Source: EA-27 sp964396265
GTDB lineage: Archaea > Thermoplasmatota > Thermoplasmata > RBG-16-68-12 > EA-27
Length of the DNA stretch: 64,000 bases
Direction of reading: 5' to 3'
NCBI GenBank assembly: GCA_964396265.1
Contig: CAYNEM010000012.1
Location: 1-64,000, forward strand
The notes beneath the pieces were generated by a model that worked only from the letters and a program-made list of their open reading frames with translations, searched no databases and was not told where the DNA came from. Shown one piece after another: positions 8,058-17,335 of this stretch. Position 1 is the first letter of the stretch. Each line of letters starts with the position of its first letter. A program made the translations under genes and the position numbers.

Positions 8058-10376
8058 CTACGGTTCGAGATGATGCATCTGGCCGAGGTCTTCGGAGAAC
8101 ATGTGGAGCTCTCCCGGGACCGCGAGTCCTGGAACCGGATCCTTCAAGCTCAGCCCCTTGTCCTTCTTTTCTTTCCACACCTTGGAGTTGAATTCCACGA
8201 TCTTGGCGGTGAGGTCCCGCAGAGACCCGTCCAACCCGCGGACCCGGGGGAACTCCTCCGCGTGGACGGAGCCCCCGTAGATCTCCCGCCAGAGACGGTC
8301 CGTCGCGAACGGGATGATGGGCGCCAGGAGCCGAAGCACGTCGCGAAGGACCTCGTGAAGCGTCCACTCTGCGTCCCTCGACCCGCGGTAGGCCCGCGCC
8401 TTCGCCATCTCCACGTAGTGTGGCGCGAACACGTTCCACACGAACTCCCGCACGCGATTGGCGGCGACGAAGAAGTTCATGTCCTCGTACGATTGGCGGC
8501 ACACGGCGATGACGTCGTCCAGTTCTTCGAGGATCCAATCGTCCGTCGGGCTCAGTGCTCCACGCAGTGTTCCCTCCCCATAGTACCCGAATGAGGAGAC
8601 ATAGCGTGAGACGTTCCACAGCTTGCTCAGGAATTTCTGCGCACCGCCGATCTTCTGCTCGGAGATACGGAAGTCATCTCCCGGGCCGGCCTCGCTCGCG
8701 CCGAAGAACCGGATCGCGTCCGCGCCATACTTTTCAATCAGTGGCTCGGCGGGGAGGTAGTTCCCAAGGGAGCGGTGCATCGCCCGGCCGCGGGCGTCGA
8801 GCCCCAGGCCGCCGACGAACACATGCTGGAAGGGCTTCGATCGCAGGAGGAGCGCATTCTTCAGCGTCGTGTAGTACAGCCACGTCCGGACGATGTCGCG
8901 GCCCTGCGGACGGAGGTGCGTCGGATAGTTCGCGCGGAAGAACGCGTCGTCCTTCCGGTATCCCGTGACCCACAGGTTCGAGACGCTCGAGTCCATCCAC
9001 GTGTCGAACACGCGGTCCTCGCCTCGGAACGTCGTGCCGCCGCACTTCGGGCAGGCGTCGAACGGAGCAGGGTCCGTCCACGGGCGGTAGTAGGGACCAG
9101 GCTCTGGCACTAGGACCTCGCCGCACGAGGCGCAGTACCACAGCGGGATCTCCGTGTGATAGTACCGCCGCCGGGAGACCGGCCAGTCGATCGTGAGGGA
9201 GTTGACCCAGTCGAGGAGGAATTGGCGGTTCTTCGCGGGGTGGAACTCCATCTCCGCCGCCAGGCGCAGGATGTCGTCGCGGACGTCGAGCTGCTTCAGG
9301 TACCACGCCTCCATCGAGAGGAACTCCACGGGCGTCCGGCTCCGCTCGCACAGCGGCGTCATGTGCTGGATCGCCTCGACCTTCTCGAGGAACCCCTCGG
9401 CCTGCAGCGCCTCGACGACCTTCTCGCGGGCTTCTTCGACCCGGAGGCCGGTGAATGGCGGCGCGGCGTCCGTCATCCGTCCCCGCGCGTCGATCGCCTT
9501 CACGGGCTCGAGCTGCAGTTCGCGGAAGATGCGGACGTCGACCATGTCCCCGTAGGAGCAGATCATCGCAGCGCCGGTCCCGAAGTCCATCTTCGCGTCC
9601 TTGTGCGCGCGAACCTGCACGGGTTGGCCGAAGAGGGGGACAAGGGCGACCTTCCCCACCGCGTCTCTCCACCGCTCGTCGTCCGGATGAACGATCACGG
9701 CCCGGCACGCCGCCAAGAGCTCGGGCCGCGTCGTCGCGATCGTGACGTGCCCGCCGGCGTCGAGCGGGAAACGGATCCACGTGAGCTTCGAAGGCCTCTC
9801 CTCGTACACGAGGTCCGCCTCGGCAAGCGTGGTCTCGCACGCGACGCAGTAGAACGTCGGTCGGTCACCTCGATAGAAAAGGTCTTTCCGGAACAGGTCC
9901 AGGAAGATGCCCTGGCTGAACGCGCGGTATTCGTCCGAGTCCGTGTAGTACGTGTGCGCGAAGTCCGCGGACATCCCGATCCGCCGCGCGACGTGCAGGA
10001 TGCCCTCCCCGATCTCGCGGATCTCCTCGCGGCACTTCGCGATGAACTCCGCGCGGTCCCATTGATGGAGCGGCTTGCGGTGCTTCTTCTCGACCGTTCG
10101 CTCCACATTGATCCCGTTCCGGTCGAGGCCAAAGGGGAAGAGGACGGCCTTCCCGAACATTCGCTGGGAGCGTGCGATCATGTCGATCGTCGCGTAGTGG
10201 ATGACGGCGCCCGGATGCCACTCGCCGCTCGGGTACGGTGGCGGCGTGTCGATCACGTAGACGGGCTTCCTCCCGTCCGGACGGAACGCGTAGAGGTCCT
10301 CCGCCTCCCAGAGCGCGCGGACCTCCGCCTCGAACGCGATGTCCCAGTTCTTCGCCGCCAGACGGGGCTCGGGCAT
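8058..10376 (-). CDS. valS: valyl-tRNA synthetase
   Basis: Class I aminoacyl-tRNA synthetase charging tRNA-Val. Order: catalytic domain with a variant HIGH box (PSGEWHPGAVIHY, 49-61), editing domain (TTRPELLAAC, 215-224; GTGAAMICSYGD, 266-277), a zinc knuckle (CASC...CPKC, 415-445), SLTIDWPVSRRRYYHTEIP (393-411) as in type 2 ValRS, a KMSKS-position sequence GRAMHRSLGN (530-539), then the anticodon-binding helical domain. At 772 residues it is shorter than bacterial ValS. Both signature boxes deviate from consensus, but the domain order and editing motifs argue for a working ValRS. The TATA-like box at 10404-10411 lies about 30 bases upstream. Confidence 0.88.
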   Translation of the reverse strand: MPEPRLAAKNWDIAFEAEVRALWEAEDLYAFRPDGRKPVYVIDTPPPYPSGEWHPGAVIHYATIDMIARSQRMFGKAVLFPFGLDRNGINVERTVEKKHRKPLHQWDRAEFIAKCREEIREIGEGILHVARRIGMSADFAHTYYTDSDEYRAFSQGIFLDLFRKDLFYRGDRPTFYCVACETTLAEADLVYEERPSKLTWIRFPLDAGGHVTIATTRPELLAACRAVIVHPDDERWRDAVGKVALVPLFGQPVQVRAHKDAKMDFGTGAAMICSYGDMVDVRIFRELQLEPVKAIDARGRMTDAAPPFTGLRVEEAREKVVEALQAEGFLEKVEAIQHMTPLCERSRTPVEFLSMEAWYLKQLDVRDDILRLAAEMEFHPAKNRQFLLDWVNSLTIDWPVSRRRYYHTEIPLWYCASCGEVLVPEPGPYYRPWTDPAPFDACPKCGGTTFRGEDRVFDTWMDSSVSNLWVTGYRKDDAFFRANYPTHLRPQGRDIVRTWLYYTTLKNALLLRSKPFQHVFVGGLGLDARGRAMHRSLGNYLPAEPLIEKYGADAIRFFGASEAGPGDDFRISEQKIGGAQKFLSKLWNVSRYVSSFGYYGEGTLRGALSPTDDWILEELDDVIAVCRQSYEDMNFFVAANRVREFVWNVFAPHYVEMAKARAYRGSRDAEWTLHEVLRDVLRLLAPIIPFATDRLWREIYGGSVHAEEFPRVRGLDGSLRDLTAKIVEFNSKVWKEKKDKGLSLKDPVPGLAVPGELHMFSEDLGQMHHLEP

Positions 10377-10403
10377 GGTAGGGCGGTGGTCAGAGGGTCA
10401 TTC

Positions 10404-10411
10404 GATAAAAG
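10404..10411 (-). promoter_or_regulatory. TATA box of valS
   Basis: The minus strand reads CTTTTATC, centred about 31 bases before the valS ATG at 10376. It lies just beyond the stop codon of the ABC permease gene (10421-10423), so the valS promoter occupies the whole intergenic gap and the permease message must end in or beyond it. Confidence 0.5.
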
Positions 10412-10420
10412 GTTGGCGGC

Positions 10421-13400
10421 TTACTCGATGTACCGGAGCGCCTCCGCGGGCGGCAGGCGGGATGCACGGAGCGCGGGGCTGGCGGTGGCGAGCAGCGTTG
10501 CGCCGAATGCGATGAAGGCGACCGCCGCCAAATGCGGCACGGGGACGACGAATACGGCGATGTCCGCGAAGTAGACGTCCCACACGCGGTGTGCGAGGAT
10601 GACGCCGAGCGACATCCCAATCACGATGCCCAGGAGGGCGATGAGGGCGATCTCCAGGAGGAAGACGTTCCTCACCATCCTCCGTGTGAACCCGAGGGCG
10701 CGCATGGCCCCGATCTCCTGGCGGCGCTCGACGACCGCACGGATCGTGATGACGCCGAGGCCGGTGATGCCGACGAGGAGCCCGAGCGCGAGGTAAGCCT
10801 GCATGAGGAGCAGGACGCGGTCGGACGCCTCGAACTGCGCCGCGATCTCCTCGCGGATGTCGAGGGTGATCAGCCCGTACGTGAAGAACTCCTTCTCGAG
10901 CTTCGCGCGGACCGCCGCCCCGTCGACGCCGTCCGCGAGCTGAAAGAAGTACGCCGTCCGGATTGTCACGGGGTCGAAGTGAGGCGGGGGTCCGATGACG
11001 GACCGCTGGTCCACGAAGATCCCTTGCGTGAACTGCAGGGACTGCTCCAGGATGCCGAGGATGACGAATTCGCTCACATTCCCACGTCCCTCCGTGGCGA
11101 AGATGTGCGTTCCCAGGGGTAGGCGCAGCTGCCCAAAGTCCGGCGTGAACTGGTCCGCGCCCGCAGCGCTGCGGTCTACGACCGCGTACGACCGGTTGAG
11201 CCGGAGGGCGGCCCACACGTCCTCGCGAGTGCGCAGGTCGAGGGACTCGTACGGCCCTGTCGTCCCGTTTCGATAGGTGGCCGTGGGGAGGTGAGCGAGG
11301 AACCCGTACGTATTTCGCTGGATGAGGAAATTGTCAACGCCCCACAAGGTGTATCCCCGCGTTGCCGACTCGCCGGATACGTTCACGTCCACGGAGAGCA
11401 CGGATGCGCTCGCGACGCCGTCGCGTCCGTCGACGAAGTACGGATAGAATCCCCCTGCCTCGAGCTGCTGAACGAAGTTGTCGATCGGCACGTAGCCTTG
11501 CGCGTACCCGACGACCTGGTACCCGCCCGTCTGGCCGGATACGAACGTGTCGAGGCTCGCGGCCTGGAGGCCCTGGACCATCGCGATGACCGTGATCGAG
11601 AAGATCGTGAGGGCGAACATCGCGAGCGTCATGCCGGTGCGGAACTTCCTCGCCATCGGGTACGACACCGCGGCCCGCACGACCGGGTGGCCGCCGCGGC
11701 TCGCACGGCGCAGGAACGAGCGGAGGAGGGGCGAGACGTTGAAGACGGCGAGGAGGACCGCGCCGAGCACGAGGAGCCCGCCCGTCTGCACGAACAGCAC
11801 GGCCACGTTGTCGCGGGCTTCGTCGACGAGGTCCACGGGGGGATACAGGAGCCACCACAGCATCCCGAGACCGGCGAGCGTGAACGGGATGCGCGCCCCC
11901 CACCGGATTGCCGCCAGTGTCGCGAGCCCGAGGAAGAGGAACGGCACGCTCGCAATCCGGTATGCACCGATGGATTCGTTCGCCCCCGGTTCCAACACGA
12001 GCATGTCGTACGCCAAGAGGAGCACGACCGCCAGGAGGGACACTTCGACCAGGAGCCACGCGAGCCGAGCCGCGAAGGGGCGGTCCGTGAGCTTGTACAC
12101 GAGGAATGCGTTCACGGCGGCGAGGACCGCCGCGCCTCCCGCCCACGGAAGGTCCGACAGGTCCACCGCGGGGGCATCCAGGCGGAAGAGACTGAACCCG
12201 CGGACGAAGAGGACGGCGCCGCCGAAGAGGGTCAGGAAGACGAGCCATCGCTGGACCTCCGTGAGCTTCTCCGCCGGCGGCTCCGGGATCTTGCGGATCG
12301 CGCGGACGATGTTCAGGCGGCTGACGACCATCGCGGAGATCACGACGGCGCCGAGCGTGATGAGCACGCCGGCGGCGAATGCGAGGAGGACGCTCCCGGG
12401 GTCCGCGTGGAACACGAGCGTCGCCGATTCGTCGAAGCCCGCGAAGACGATGTTGAAGATCTGGATCATGATCCAGCCGAGGCCGAGGCCGGCGAGCGCC
12501 CCCGTGGCGGCGGAGAGAGCGACGTAGATCGCGCCCTCGAACAGGAATGCAAGCGTGAGGTGCAGGCGCTTCATGCCCACGGCGCGGGAGACGCCCATCT
12601 CCGCCTTCCGCTCCTCCGCGAGCATCACGAACAGGTTCACGAGGAGGAGGACGCCGGCGGTGATGGCAAAGCTCCCCATGACGAGGAACAGCTCCGACGC
12701 CTGTGCGGCGATGTTCTGTGCGGTCTCGAGCGCCTCCCGCTTCACCTCCGAGACGTCGAGGGGCCACGCGTTCTCGTTCACGATCACGGTGAGGCCGGCC
12801 GCGAGCGGCGCGCTCCGGAGTTCGCCGCCGATGGCAGGGCCGGGCGTGCTGACCTTCACGAGGTTGATCCGCCCCGTCGCGTTGAAGCTCGCCTGCGCCT
12901 CACCGAGCGGCAGGAATATGATCGAAAGACGCTGGTACAGGGCCTTCCCCTCGTCCCGGACGACGTCCGCGACCTGCGCGTACACGAGCGTCTGGTTCGT
13001 CGTCCCGTAGAACAGCGTGAGGCGGTTCCCGACGGACGCATTTAGGTCCCTGGCGGCGGCCTCGTTCAGGAACACCCAGCCCGCCGGCAGGTCCGCGGTC
13101 GAGACCGTCCCACCCGCGAGCGACCGGAGCCCACCGAATCCGGACTCGAGCGCGTCGTCGATCCCGAGCACGGTGATCGCCTGATTCCCCTTGATCGTGT
13201 CCTCGTTCCGCACCGGCATCGACTTCTGGAGCACGGGCGCCATCCCGTCGAACGCGAGCCCGCGGGCGATCGCCTCGTCCCGGAGCGTGCGGAACCACGA
13301 CTCCTCGAACTCCTGCAGGTCGCCGTTGACGTCCCTCGTGATCGTGACGTCGATCGCGTCCAGGCGATCGTGCGCGTCCCCCGTGAAGATGTACTCGAGC

Positions 13401-13597
13401 GTGTCGCCCACGGTCAGGGAGGACGAGATGATCATCGTGCCGACGAGGAGGCCGAACGTCACGATCAGGACGCGCGACCTGCGACGGAACGCGTTGCGCG
13501 CCGCCATCCGGGCGAGCATGGGGTTCGCCGCCGCGAGCACGAGGACGATGCCCGCAGCCGCAGCCGCCGCCACGACCGGAAGGAAGACGTCCCGCAC
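10421..13597 (-). CDS. ABC transporter permease with two FtsX domains (MacB/LolC-like)
   Basis: A 1058-residue integral membrane protein. Near the N-terminus are a hydrophobic segment, the motif MAARNAFRRRSR that precedes a second span in this family, and a large external domain (about 70-300). Then come three FtsX-type spans, a central block of further spans, RKFRTGMTLAMFALTIF opening a second half, another external domain, and a final FtsX core (VVERRQEIGAMRALGFTRRM). The start is GTG at 13597, one base after the stop of the ATPase gene, so the two are tightly coupled. Relatives move lipoproteins, peptides or drugs outward or act by mechanotransmission; the substrate here is unknown. Confidence 0.9.
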   Translation of the reverse strand: MRDVFLPVVAAAAAAGIVLVLAAANPMLARMAARNAFRRRSRVLIVTFGLLVGTMIISSSLTVGDTLEYIFTGDAHDRLDAIDVTITRDVNGDLQEFEESWFRTLRDEAIARGLAFDGMAPVLQKSMPVRNEDTIKGNQAITVLGIDDALESGFGGLRSLAGGTVSTADLPAGWVFLNEAAARDLNASVGNRLTLFYGTTNQTLVYAQVADVVRDEGKALYQRLSIIFLPLGEAQASFNATGRINLVKVSTPGPAIGGELRSAPLAAGLTVIVNENAWPLDVSEVKREALETAQNIAAQASELFLVMGSFAITAGVLLLVNLFVMLAEERKAEMGVSRAVGMKRLHLTLAFLFEGAIYVALSAATGALAGLGLGWIMIQIFNIVFAGFDESATLVFHADPGSVLLAFAAGVLITLGAVVISAMVVSRLNIVRAIRKIPEPPAEKLTEVQRWLVFLTLFGGAVLFVRGFSLFRLDAPAVDLSDLPWAGGAAVLAAVNAFLVYKLTDRPFAARLAWLLVEVSLLAVVLLLAYDMLVLEPGANESIGAYRIASVPFLFLGLATLAAIRWGARIPFTLAGLGMLWWLLYPPVDLVDEARDNVAVLFVQTGGLLVLGAVLLAVFNVSPLLRSFLRRASRGGHPVVRAAVSYPMARKFRTGMTLAMFALTIFSITVIAMVQGLQAASLDTFVSGQTGGYQVVGYAQGYVPIDNFVQQLEAGGFYPYFVDGRDGVASASVLSVDVNVSGESATRGYTLWGVDNFLIQRNTYGFLAHLPTATYRNGTTGPYESLDLRTREDVWAALRLNRSYAVVDRSAAGADQFTPDFGQLRLPLGTHIFATEGRGNVSEFVILGILEQSLQFTQGIFVDQRSVIGPPPHFDPVTIRTAYFFQLADGVDGAAVRAKLEKEFFTYGLITLDIREEIAAQFEASDRVLLLMQAYLALGLLVGITGLGVITIRAVVERRQEIGAMRALGFTRRMVRNVFLLEIALIALLGIVIGMSLGVILAHRVWDVYFADIAVFVVPVPHLAAVAFIAFGATLLATASPALRASRLPPAEALRYIE

Positions 13598-13598
13598 G

Positions 13599-14288
13599 CT
13601 ACGCGCCCCGCATCTCTTCGACGATCTGCCCGTTCCTCATCTTCAGCACCCGGTGCGCCCGCGACGCGACGGCCGAGTCGTGGGTCACCACGACGAATGT
13701 CTGCCCGTTCTCCCGGTTGAGCTTCGTGAGCAGTTCCATGACGTCCGTGCTCGTCTCGCTGTCCAGGTTCCCCGTCGGCTCGTCCGCCCACACGATCCCG
13801 GGACGGTTGACGAGCGCGCGGGCGATCGCGACGCGCTGCTGCTGCCCCGCGCTCAGCTCCGCGGGCTTGTGCGCCCCGAACGCGTCGAGCCCGACGAGCG
13901 CCAGCATGCGACCCGCGGCCTCGGCGGCCCTCCGCTGCGGCGCGCCCGCGATGACGAGGGGGAGCTCGACGTTCTCCCGCGCGGAGAGGACCGGGAGCAG
14001 GTTGTACGACTGGAAGACGAAGCCCATGCGACGCGCGCGGTACTCCGAACGGCGGTCGTCGTCCATCTCGGTGAGCCGCACGCCCTCGACGAACACGTCT
14101 CCCTCCGTGACGTCGTCGAGCCCTGAGAGGCAGTTCAGGAGGGTCGTCTTCCCACACCCCGAGGGACCCATGATCGCGACGAATTCGCCCGGAGGGATCG
14201 TGAGGTCGACGCCCCGCAGCGCGTGCACCGTCACCGCGCCGGAGTTGTACACCTTCTGAAGCCCGACAGCGCGGACGATGGGGTCCAT
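13599..14288 (-). CDS. ABC transporter ATP-binding protein (MacB/LolD type)
   Basis: A 229-residue cytoplasmic ATPase powering the adjacent FtsX-type permease. It shows Walker A GPSGCGKTT (about 42-50), the Q-loop in FVFQSYNLLP, a signature motif LSAGQQQR (normally LSGGxxQR, one substitution), Walker B IVWADEPTGNLDS and the H-loop histidine in VVVTHD. The TGNLDSET wording is typical of the LolD/MacB group. It is first in a two-gene operon; the permease GTG follows one base after its stop. The promoter is weak by eye (an AT-rich stretch near 14306-14316, minus strand). Confidence 0.95.
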   Translation of the reverse strand: MDPIVRAVGLQKVYNSGAVTVHALRGVDLTIPPGEFVAIMGPSGCGKTTLLNCLSGLDDVTEGDVFVEGVRLTEMDDDRRSEYRARRMGFVFQSYNLLPVLSARENVELPLVIAGAPQRRAAEAAGRMLALVGLDAFGAHKPAELSAGQQQRVAIARALVNRPGIVWADEPTGNLDSETSTDVMELLTKLNRENGQTFVVVTHDSAVASRAHRVLKMRNGQIVEEMRGA

Positions 14289-14395
14289 CGACGTCGAAAC
14301 TCAGACGAGTGCCGTAGATGAACATTCCGCCGATGCCGGGCCGCGCAAACGGCGGGGCGCAAACGTCCATATATCGAACCCGGGATTCGCGCGGG

Positions 14396-14998
14396 ATGGC
14401 GGCCCCGGAGCCCCGGGCGTGCCCCCGATGCGGGAGCATGGACACGGAGGCGTTCGCGGACAGCTCCGGCGCGTGCCGTGCCTGCGGGAACGCCTTCCGG
14501 GGACCGAGGGCTGTCTTGGCGGCCCTCATCAGCGACGCGGTCGATGAGGGGCGGCGGGCGGCGAAGGTGCAGGAAAAGGACAGGCTGGGCCTCCTCGGGA
14601 TCGTCGGCGGCGTCCTGGGATACCTCGGAATCCCGGGATTCTTCCTAATCGGTGCGGCCGTGAACGGACGGAGCGCCTCGGAGTATGTCGGGGACGTGAC
14701 GAACACGCCCCGCGGCGCGATCGTCTGCGGGGGTCTCTCGGTCCTCGTCGTGGCGGCGACCTATGCGCTGTGGGCGGGGTCGCTCGTGTGGCGGGGATCC
14801 TCGGAGAAGTCGTTCCATCTGCTCGTCGCGGGGGTCCTTTGTACGGTGGTGGCCGTGATCGCGGGTCCTGGACTCCAGGGTATTGTCGGCATCCTCGGAG
14901 GCGTGCTAGCGCTCCTCGGCGGTCTCCTGGTTTGGCGCAGGACGAGACCGGCGGCGGCCTCCGCAGAGGAGGGCGCTCCGCCCTCCGAGGTCGCGTGA
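14396..14998 (+). CDS. zinc-ribbon membrane protein
   Basis: Unrecognised protein of about 200 residues. It begins with a short zinc ribbon (CPRCGS...CRACGNAF), followed by an amphipathic stretch and four hydrophobic segments, and ends in a short polar tail. A longer frame begins at 14318, but the TATA box CATATATC (14369-14376) sits 26 bases before the ATG at 14396, so transcription starts at that codon. It is convergent with the methyltransferase gene (one-base gap). This is one of several zinc-ribbon-plus-membrane proteins in the window; no function can be assigned. Confidence 0.75.
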   Translation: MAAPEPRACPRCGSMDTEAFADSSGACRACGNAFRGPRAVLAALISDAVDEGRRAAKVQEKDRLGLLGIVGGVLGYLGIPGFFLIGAAVNGRSASEYVGDVTNTPRGAIVCGGLSVLVVAATYALWAGSLVWRGSSEKSFHLLVAGVLCTVVAVIAGPGLQGIVGILGGVLALLGGLLVWRRTRPAAASAEEGAPPSEVA

Positions 14999-14999
14999 T

Positions 15000-15860
15000 T
15001 CACTTCTTCGCGTCGTAGTAGACGACGGACCAGCGGAGCGCGTAACCGTCCTCCCTGCGGAACTCCTCGAAGCGCGCGGCGAGATCGGCTCGGAAGGCGG
15101 GCAGGGCGTCGCCCATCTCCGCGAGCTCCCGCTCCCAGTCGCCCCACGCACCTCGGAAACGGACGATCTCGTCGACCGTTGCAAAGGTCACGTCGCGGGC
15201 ATGCGGTTCCGCACGGACGTCGGAGAACCCCGCGGCGCGGAGCTTGGCGGTGACGATCTCCGGGGTCTGGATCGAGGCGCCGTCGCCGGACTTCGCGATG
15301 ACGTCGCCGGCCTCCCGGAGTTGCGCGAGCGCCTTCGAGGGCGATCGAGACTGATGGCGAGCGACCGCCTCCTCGAACGCGTCCCACCCCGACGGCGGGT
15401 CCCTCACTGCCCACCCGAGCAGATGGAACGATGCACCGTCCTTCAGGACGCGGTACACCTCGCGCAGGACCTGTTCGTGGCCGATGCTGGGGAGGCCGAA
15501 CGAGGTCAGGGCGGCGTCGAACGTGCCTCCGCGATAGACGATGTTCCGAGAATCGAGCATCTCGAACCGGAGATTGCGCAGGCCCGCGCGCGCCGCCTTC
15601 GTCTGCGCGAGGTGGAGTGCCCCGTCGGCGAGGTCGATGCCGACCACGAGTCCGGTCCCGCCCATGGCGTTCGCCGCCAGGATCGCGGTGAGGCCCGTGC
15701 CCGTGCTGACATCGAGGACCGTCGCGTGCGCCGAAAGGCCCGCGTGCGCCACGAGCAGCTCCGCAAACGGCGTGAAGCGCGGGACGATGTTCGTCTCGTA
15801 CGCCTCCGCCATGCGCGAGTACTCGTCGACGCGCAGCAGGGTGGCCTCGTCGACGTTCAC
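15000..15860 (-). CDS. class I SAM-dependent methyltransferase (UbiE-like)
   Basis: A Rossmann-fold methyltransferase of about 286 residues. The SAM-binding motif is VLDVSTGTGLTAILAA, followed by the acidic residue of motif II in VVGIDLAD and the late motif YRVLKDGASFHLLGW. The pre-domain EYSRMAEAYETNIVPRF resembles UbiE/MenG-like enzymes, but the methyl acceptor is unknown. The frame is open well upstream into the divergent nadE gene; the likely start is GTG 15860, with ATG 15792 (MAEAYETN) as an alternative. A TATA-like ACATAAGG lies upstream between the divergent genes. Confidence 0.82.
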   Translation of the reverse strand: MNVDEATLLRVDEYSRMAEAYETNIVPRFTPFAELLVAHAGLSAHATVLDVSTGTGLTAILAANAMGGTGLVVGIDLADGALHLAQTKAARAGLRNLRFEMLDSRNIVYRGGTFDAALTSFGLPSIGHEQVLREVYRVLKDGASFHLLGWAVRDPPSGWDAFEEAVARHQSRSPSKALAQLREAGDVIAKSGDGASIQTPEIVTAKLRAAGFSDVRAEPHARDVTFATVDEIVRFRGAWGDWERELAEMGDALPAFRADLAARFEEFRREDGYALRWSVVYYDAKK

Positions 15861-15933
15861 GCAGCCAGGAAGTGCGAGGTACGCATGAAGGCTCCGCCGC
15901 CAAACCCTTATGTCCCCGCGGGAATCGGCCTCC

Positions 15934-16743
15934 GTGGTCCTCCGCCCGAAGTTCCAGGAGTCCTGCGTCGACGTCATCCTCAGCTTTCTCCGCCACCACG
16001 TCCGGGAGAGCGGGAGAAAGGGTGTCGTCCTGGGCATGTCCGGGGGCCTCGACTCGAGCCTCGTCGCGAAGCTGTGCGCCGAGGCGACAGGACCCAAGAC
16101 CGTCCTGGGCCTCTTCCTCCCGGAGAAACCCCCTTCGTCGCAAGACGAGAGGGACGCGAGGGGATGGGCGAAGCAGCTGGGAATCGAATTCCGCTCGATC
16201 GCGATCGGTCCGATGGTCGACGCCGCCGCCAAGCAATTGTCCCTCACCAAGGCTGACCGCGTCGGGCTGGGGAACGTGAAGGCGCGCATGCGCATGATCG
16301 TGCTCTACCAGGTGGCGCGCGAGGACGGGCGGCTGGTGATCGGCACGAGCAACAAGAGCGAACTGGCCGTGGGGTACACGACCAAGTTCGGAGACGCCGC
16401 CAGCGATTTCGCACCGATCGGCGACCTGTACAAGACGCAGGTCCTCGAGATGGCACGCCATCTCGGCCTTCCCCGTGCGATCCTCGAGAAGGTCCCGACT
16501 GCGGGGCTCTGGCCCGGCCAGACGGACGAGGGCGAGCTCGGGATCACGTACGACGAGCTGGATCGGATCCTCCTCGGCATCGAGCTTCAGCTCCGGCCCG
16601 AAGAGATCGCGGAGCGCGCCGCGGTCGACGCCAAGCAGGTGGAACGGATCGAGGGCCTCGTCGAGGCGAGCGTCCACAAGAGGAAGATGCCCCTCATCCC
16701 AAAGATCGGGATCCGGACGTTCGGCCTCGACTGGCGCGAGTGA
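15934..16743 (+). CDS. nadE: NH3-dependent NAD+ synthetase
   Basis: Last enzyme of NAD biosynthesis: adenylates nicotinate adenine dinucleotide with ATP and amidates it with ammonia. It has the ATP-pyrophosphatase loop SGGLDSS (residues 36-42), VGLGNVKARMRM, GTSNKSE and TKFGDAASDFAPIGDLYKTQV, all diagnostic. No glutaminase domain is present, so it uses free ammonia. The upstream ATG (15910) coincides with a TATA-like CCTTATG; the GTG at 15934 is 27 bases downstream and matches the usual family N-terminus, so I prefer it. The last base of its stop abuts the end of the convergent gene at 16744. Confidence 0.95.
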   Translation: MVLRPKFQESCVDVILSFLRHHVRESGRKGVVLGMSGGLDSSLVAKLCAEATGPKTVLGLFLPEKPPSSQDERDARGWAKQLGIEFRSIAIGPMVDAAAKQLSLTKADRVGLGNVKARMRMIVLYQVAREDGRLVIGTSNKSELAVGYTTKFGDAASDFAPIGDLYKTQVLEMARHLGLPRAILEKVPTAGLWPGQTDEGELGITYDELDRILLGIELQLRPEEIAERAAVDAKQVERIEGLVEASVHKRKMPLIPKIGIRTFGLDWRE

Positions 16744-17289
16744 TCAGCGCCGGACGGGGGGCAGTGCGGGGACCTTCCGCGCGGGCAGCGGAGGCCCCGC
16801 CGCCTTGCGTTCCACGACTGCCGCCAGGAACGCCTCGCGGTCGTCCACGTCGAACACGATCTCGCGGGCGGTCATGAACAGGACTTGCGCGAACCTGCGG
16901 GGCTGCTTGAGGCGCACGGCCACGAGGTTGTCCCGGCCCCCGACCACATAGAGCAGGCCCCGGGTCGGCGAGAGGCGGAGGCCGAACCGCGGGTCCCCGT
17001 CGTAGGGTCTGATCGTCTCCGCGTCGGAGAACGGGATCACGCAGCGAAAGTACCATCCCTGGCGGAGGATGATGCGGCTCCGGGTGAGCGTGTGGCTCGT
17101 CAGCATCGGACTCAGTCCCACGATCACGATGTACGCGGCCACGGCGGCGCCGGCGATCGCGAGCACGCCCCATGCGGGGGCGGCCAGGCCGAGGACGAGG
17201 AGCGCGACGGAGAACAGCGCCGAGAGGACCACCATCCTCTGGTAGAAGTATCCGCGCGCGTACGGGAGCGTGCGGGGGGCCGCTTCCAC
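16744..17289 (-). CDS. membrane protein with PH-like domain
   Basis: A 181-residue protein with two adjacent hydrophobic segments (about 20-62), then a beta-rich domain beginning LTSHTLTRSRIILRQGWYF, the layout of bacterial/archaeal PH-domain membrane proteins (bPH type). Its C-terminus is a basic, proline-rich tail. It is convergent with nadE with no intervening base. Function is unknown; the protein at 45833-46324 has the same architecture and may be a distant paralogue. Confidence 0.7.
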   Translation of the reverse strand: MEAAPRTLPYARGYFYQRMVVLSALFSVALLVLGLAAPAWGVLAIAGAAVAAYIVIVGLSPMLTSHTLTRSRIILRQGWYFRCVIPFSDAETIRPYDGDPRFGLRLSPTRGLLYVVGGRDNLVAVRLKQPRRFAQVLFMTAREIVFDVDDREAFLAAVVERKAAGPPLPARKVPALPPVRR

Positions 17290-17335
17290 GCGGGCCGATT
17301 GGCAAATCGCCGCGATAAGCCTTCCGCCTCCGTTC

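Noticed and set aside
9156..10574. Long plus-strand frame opposite valS
   Set aside because: No domain, and it runs across the valS start and promoter; the valS motifs fix the coding strand.
11291..13045. Long plus-strand frame opposite the ABC permease
   Set aside because: Composition (runs of E, R, H) is that of an antisense shadow; the minus strand carries recognised FtsX domains.
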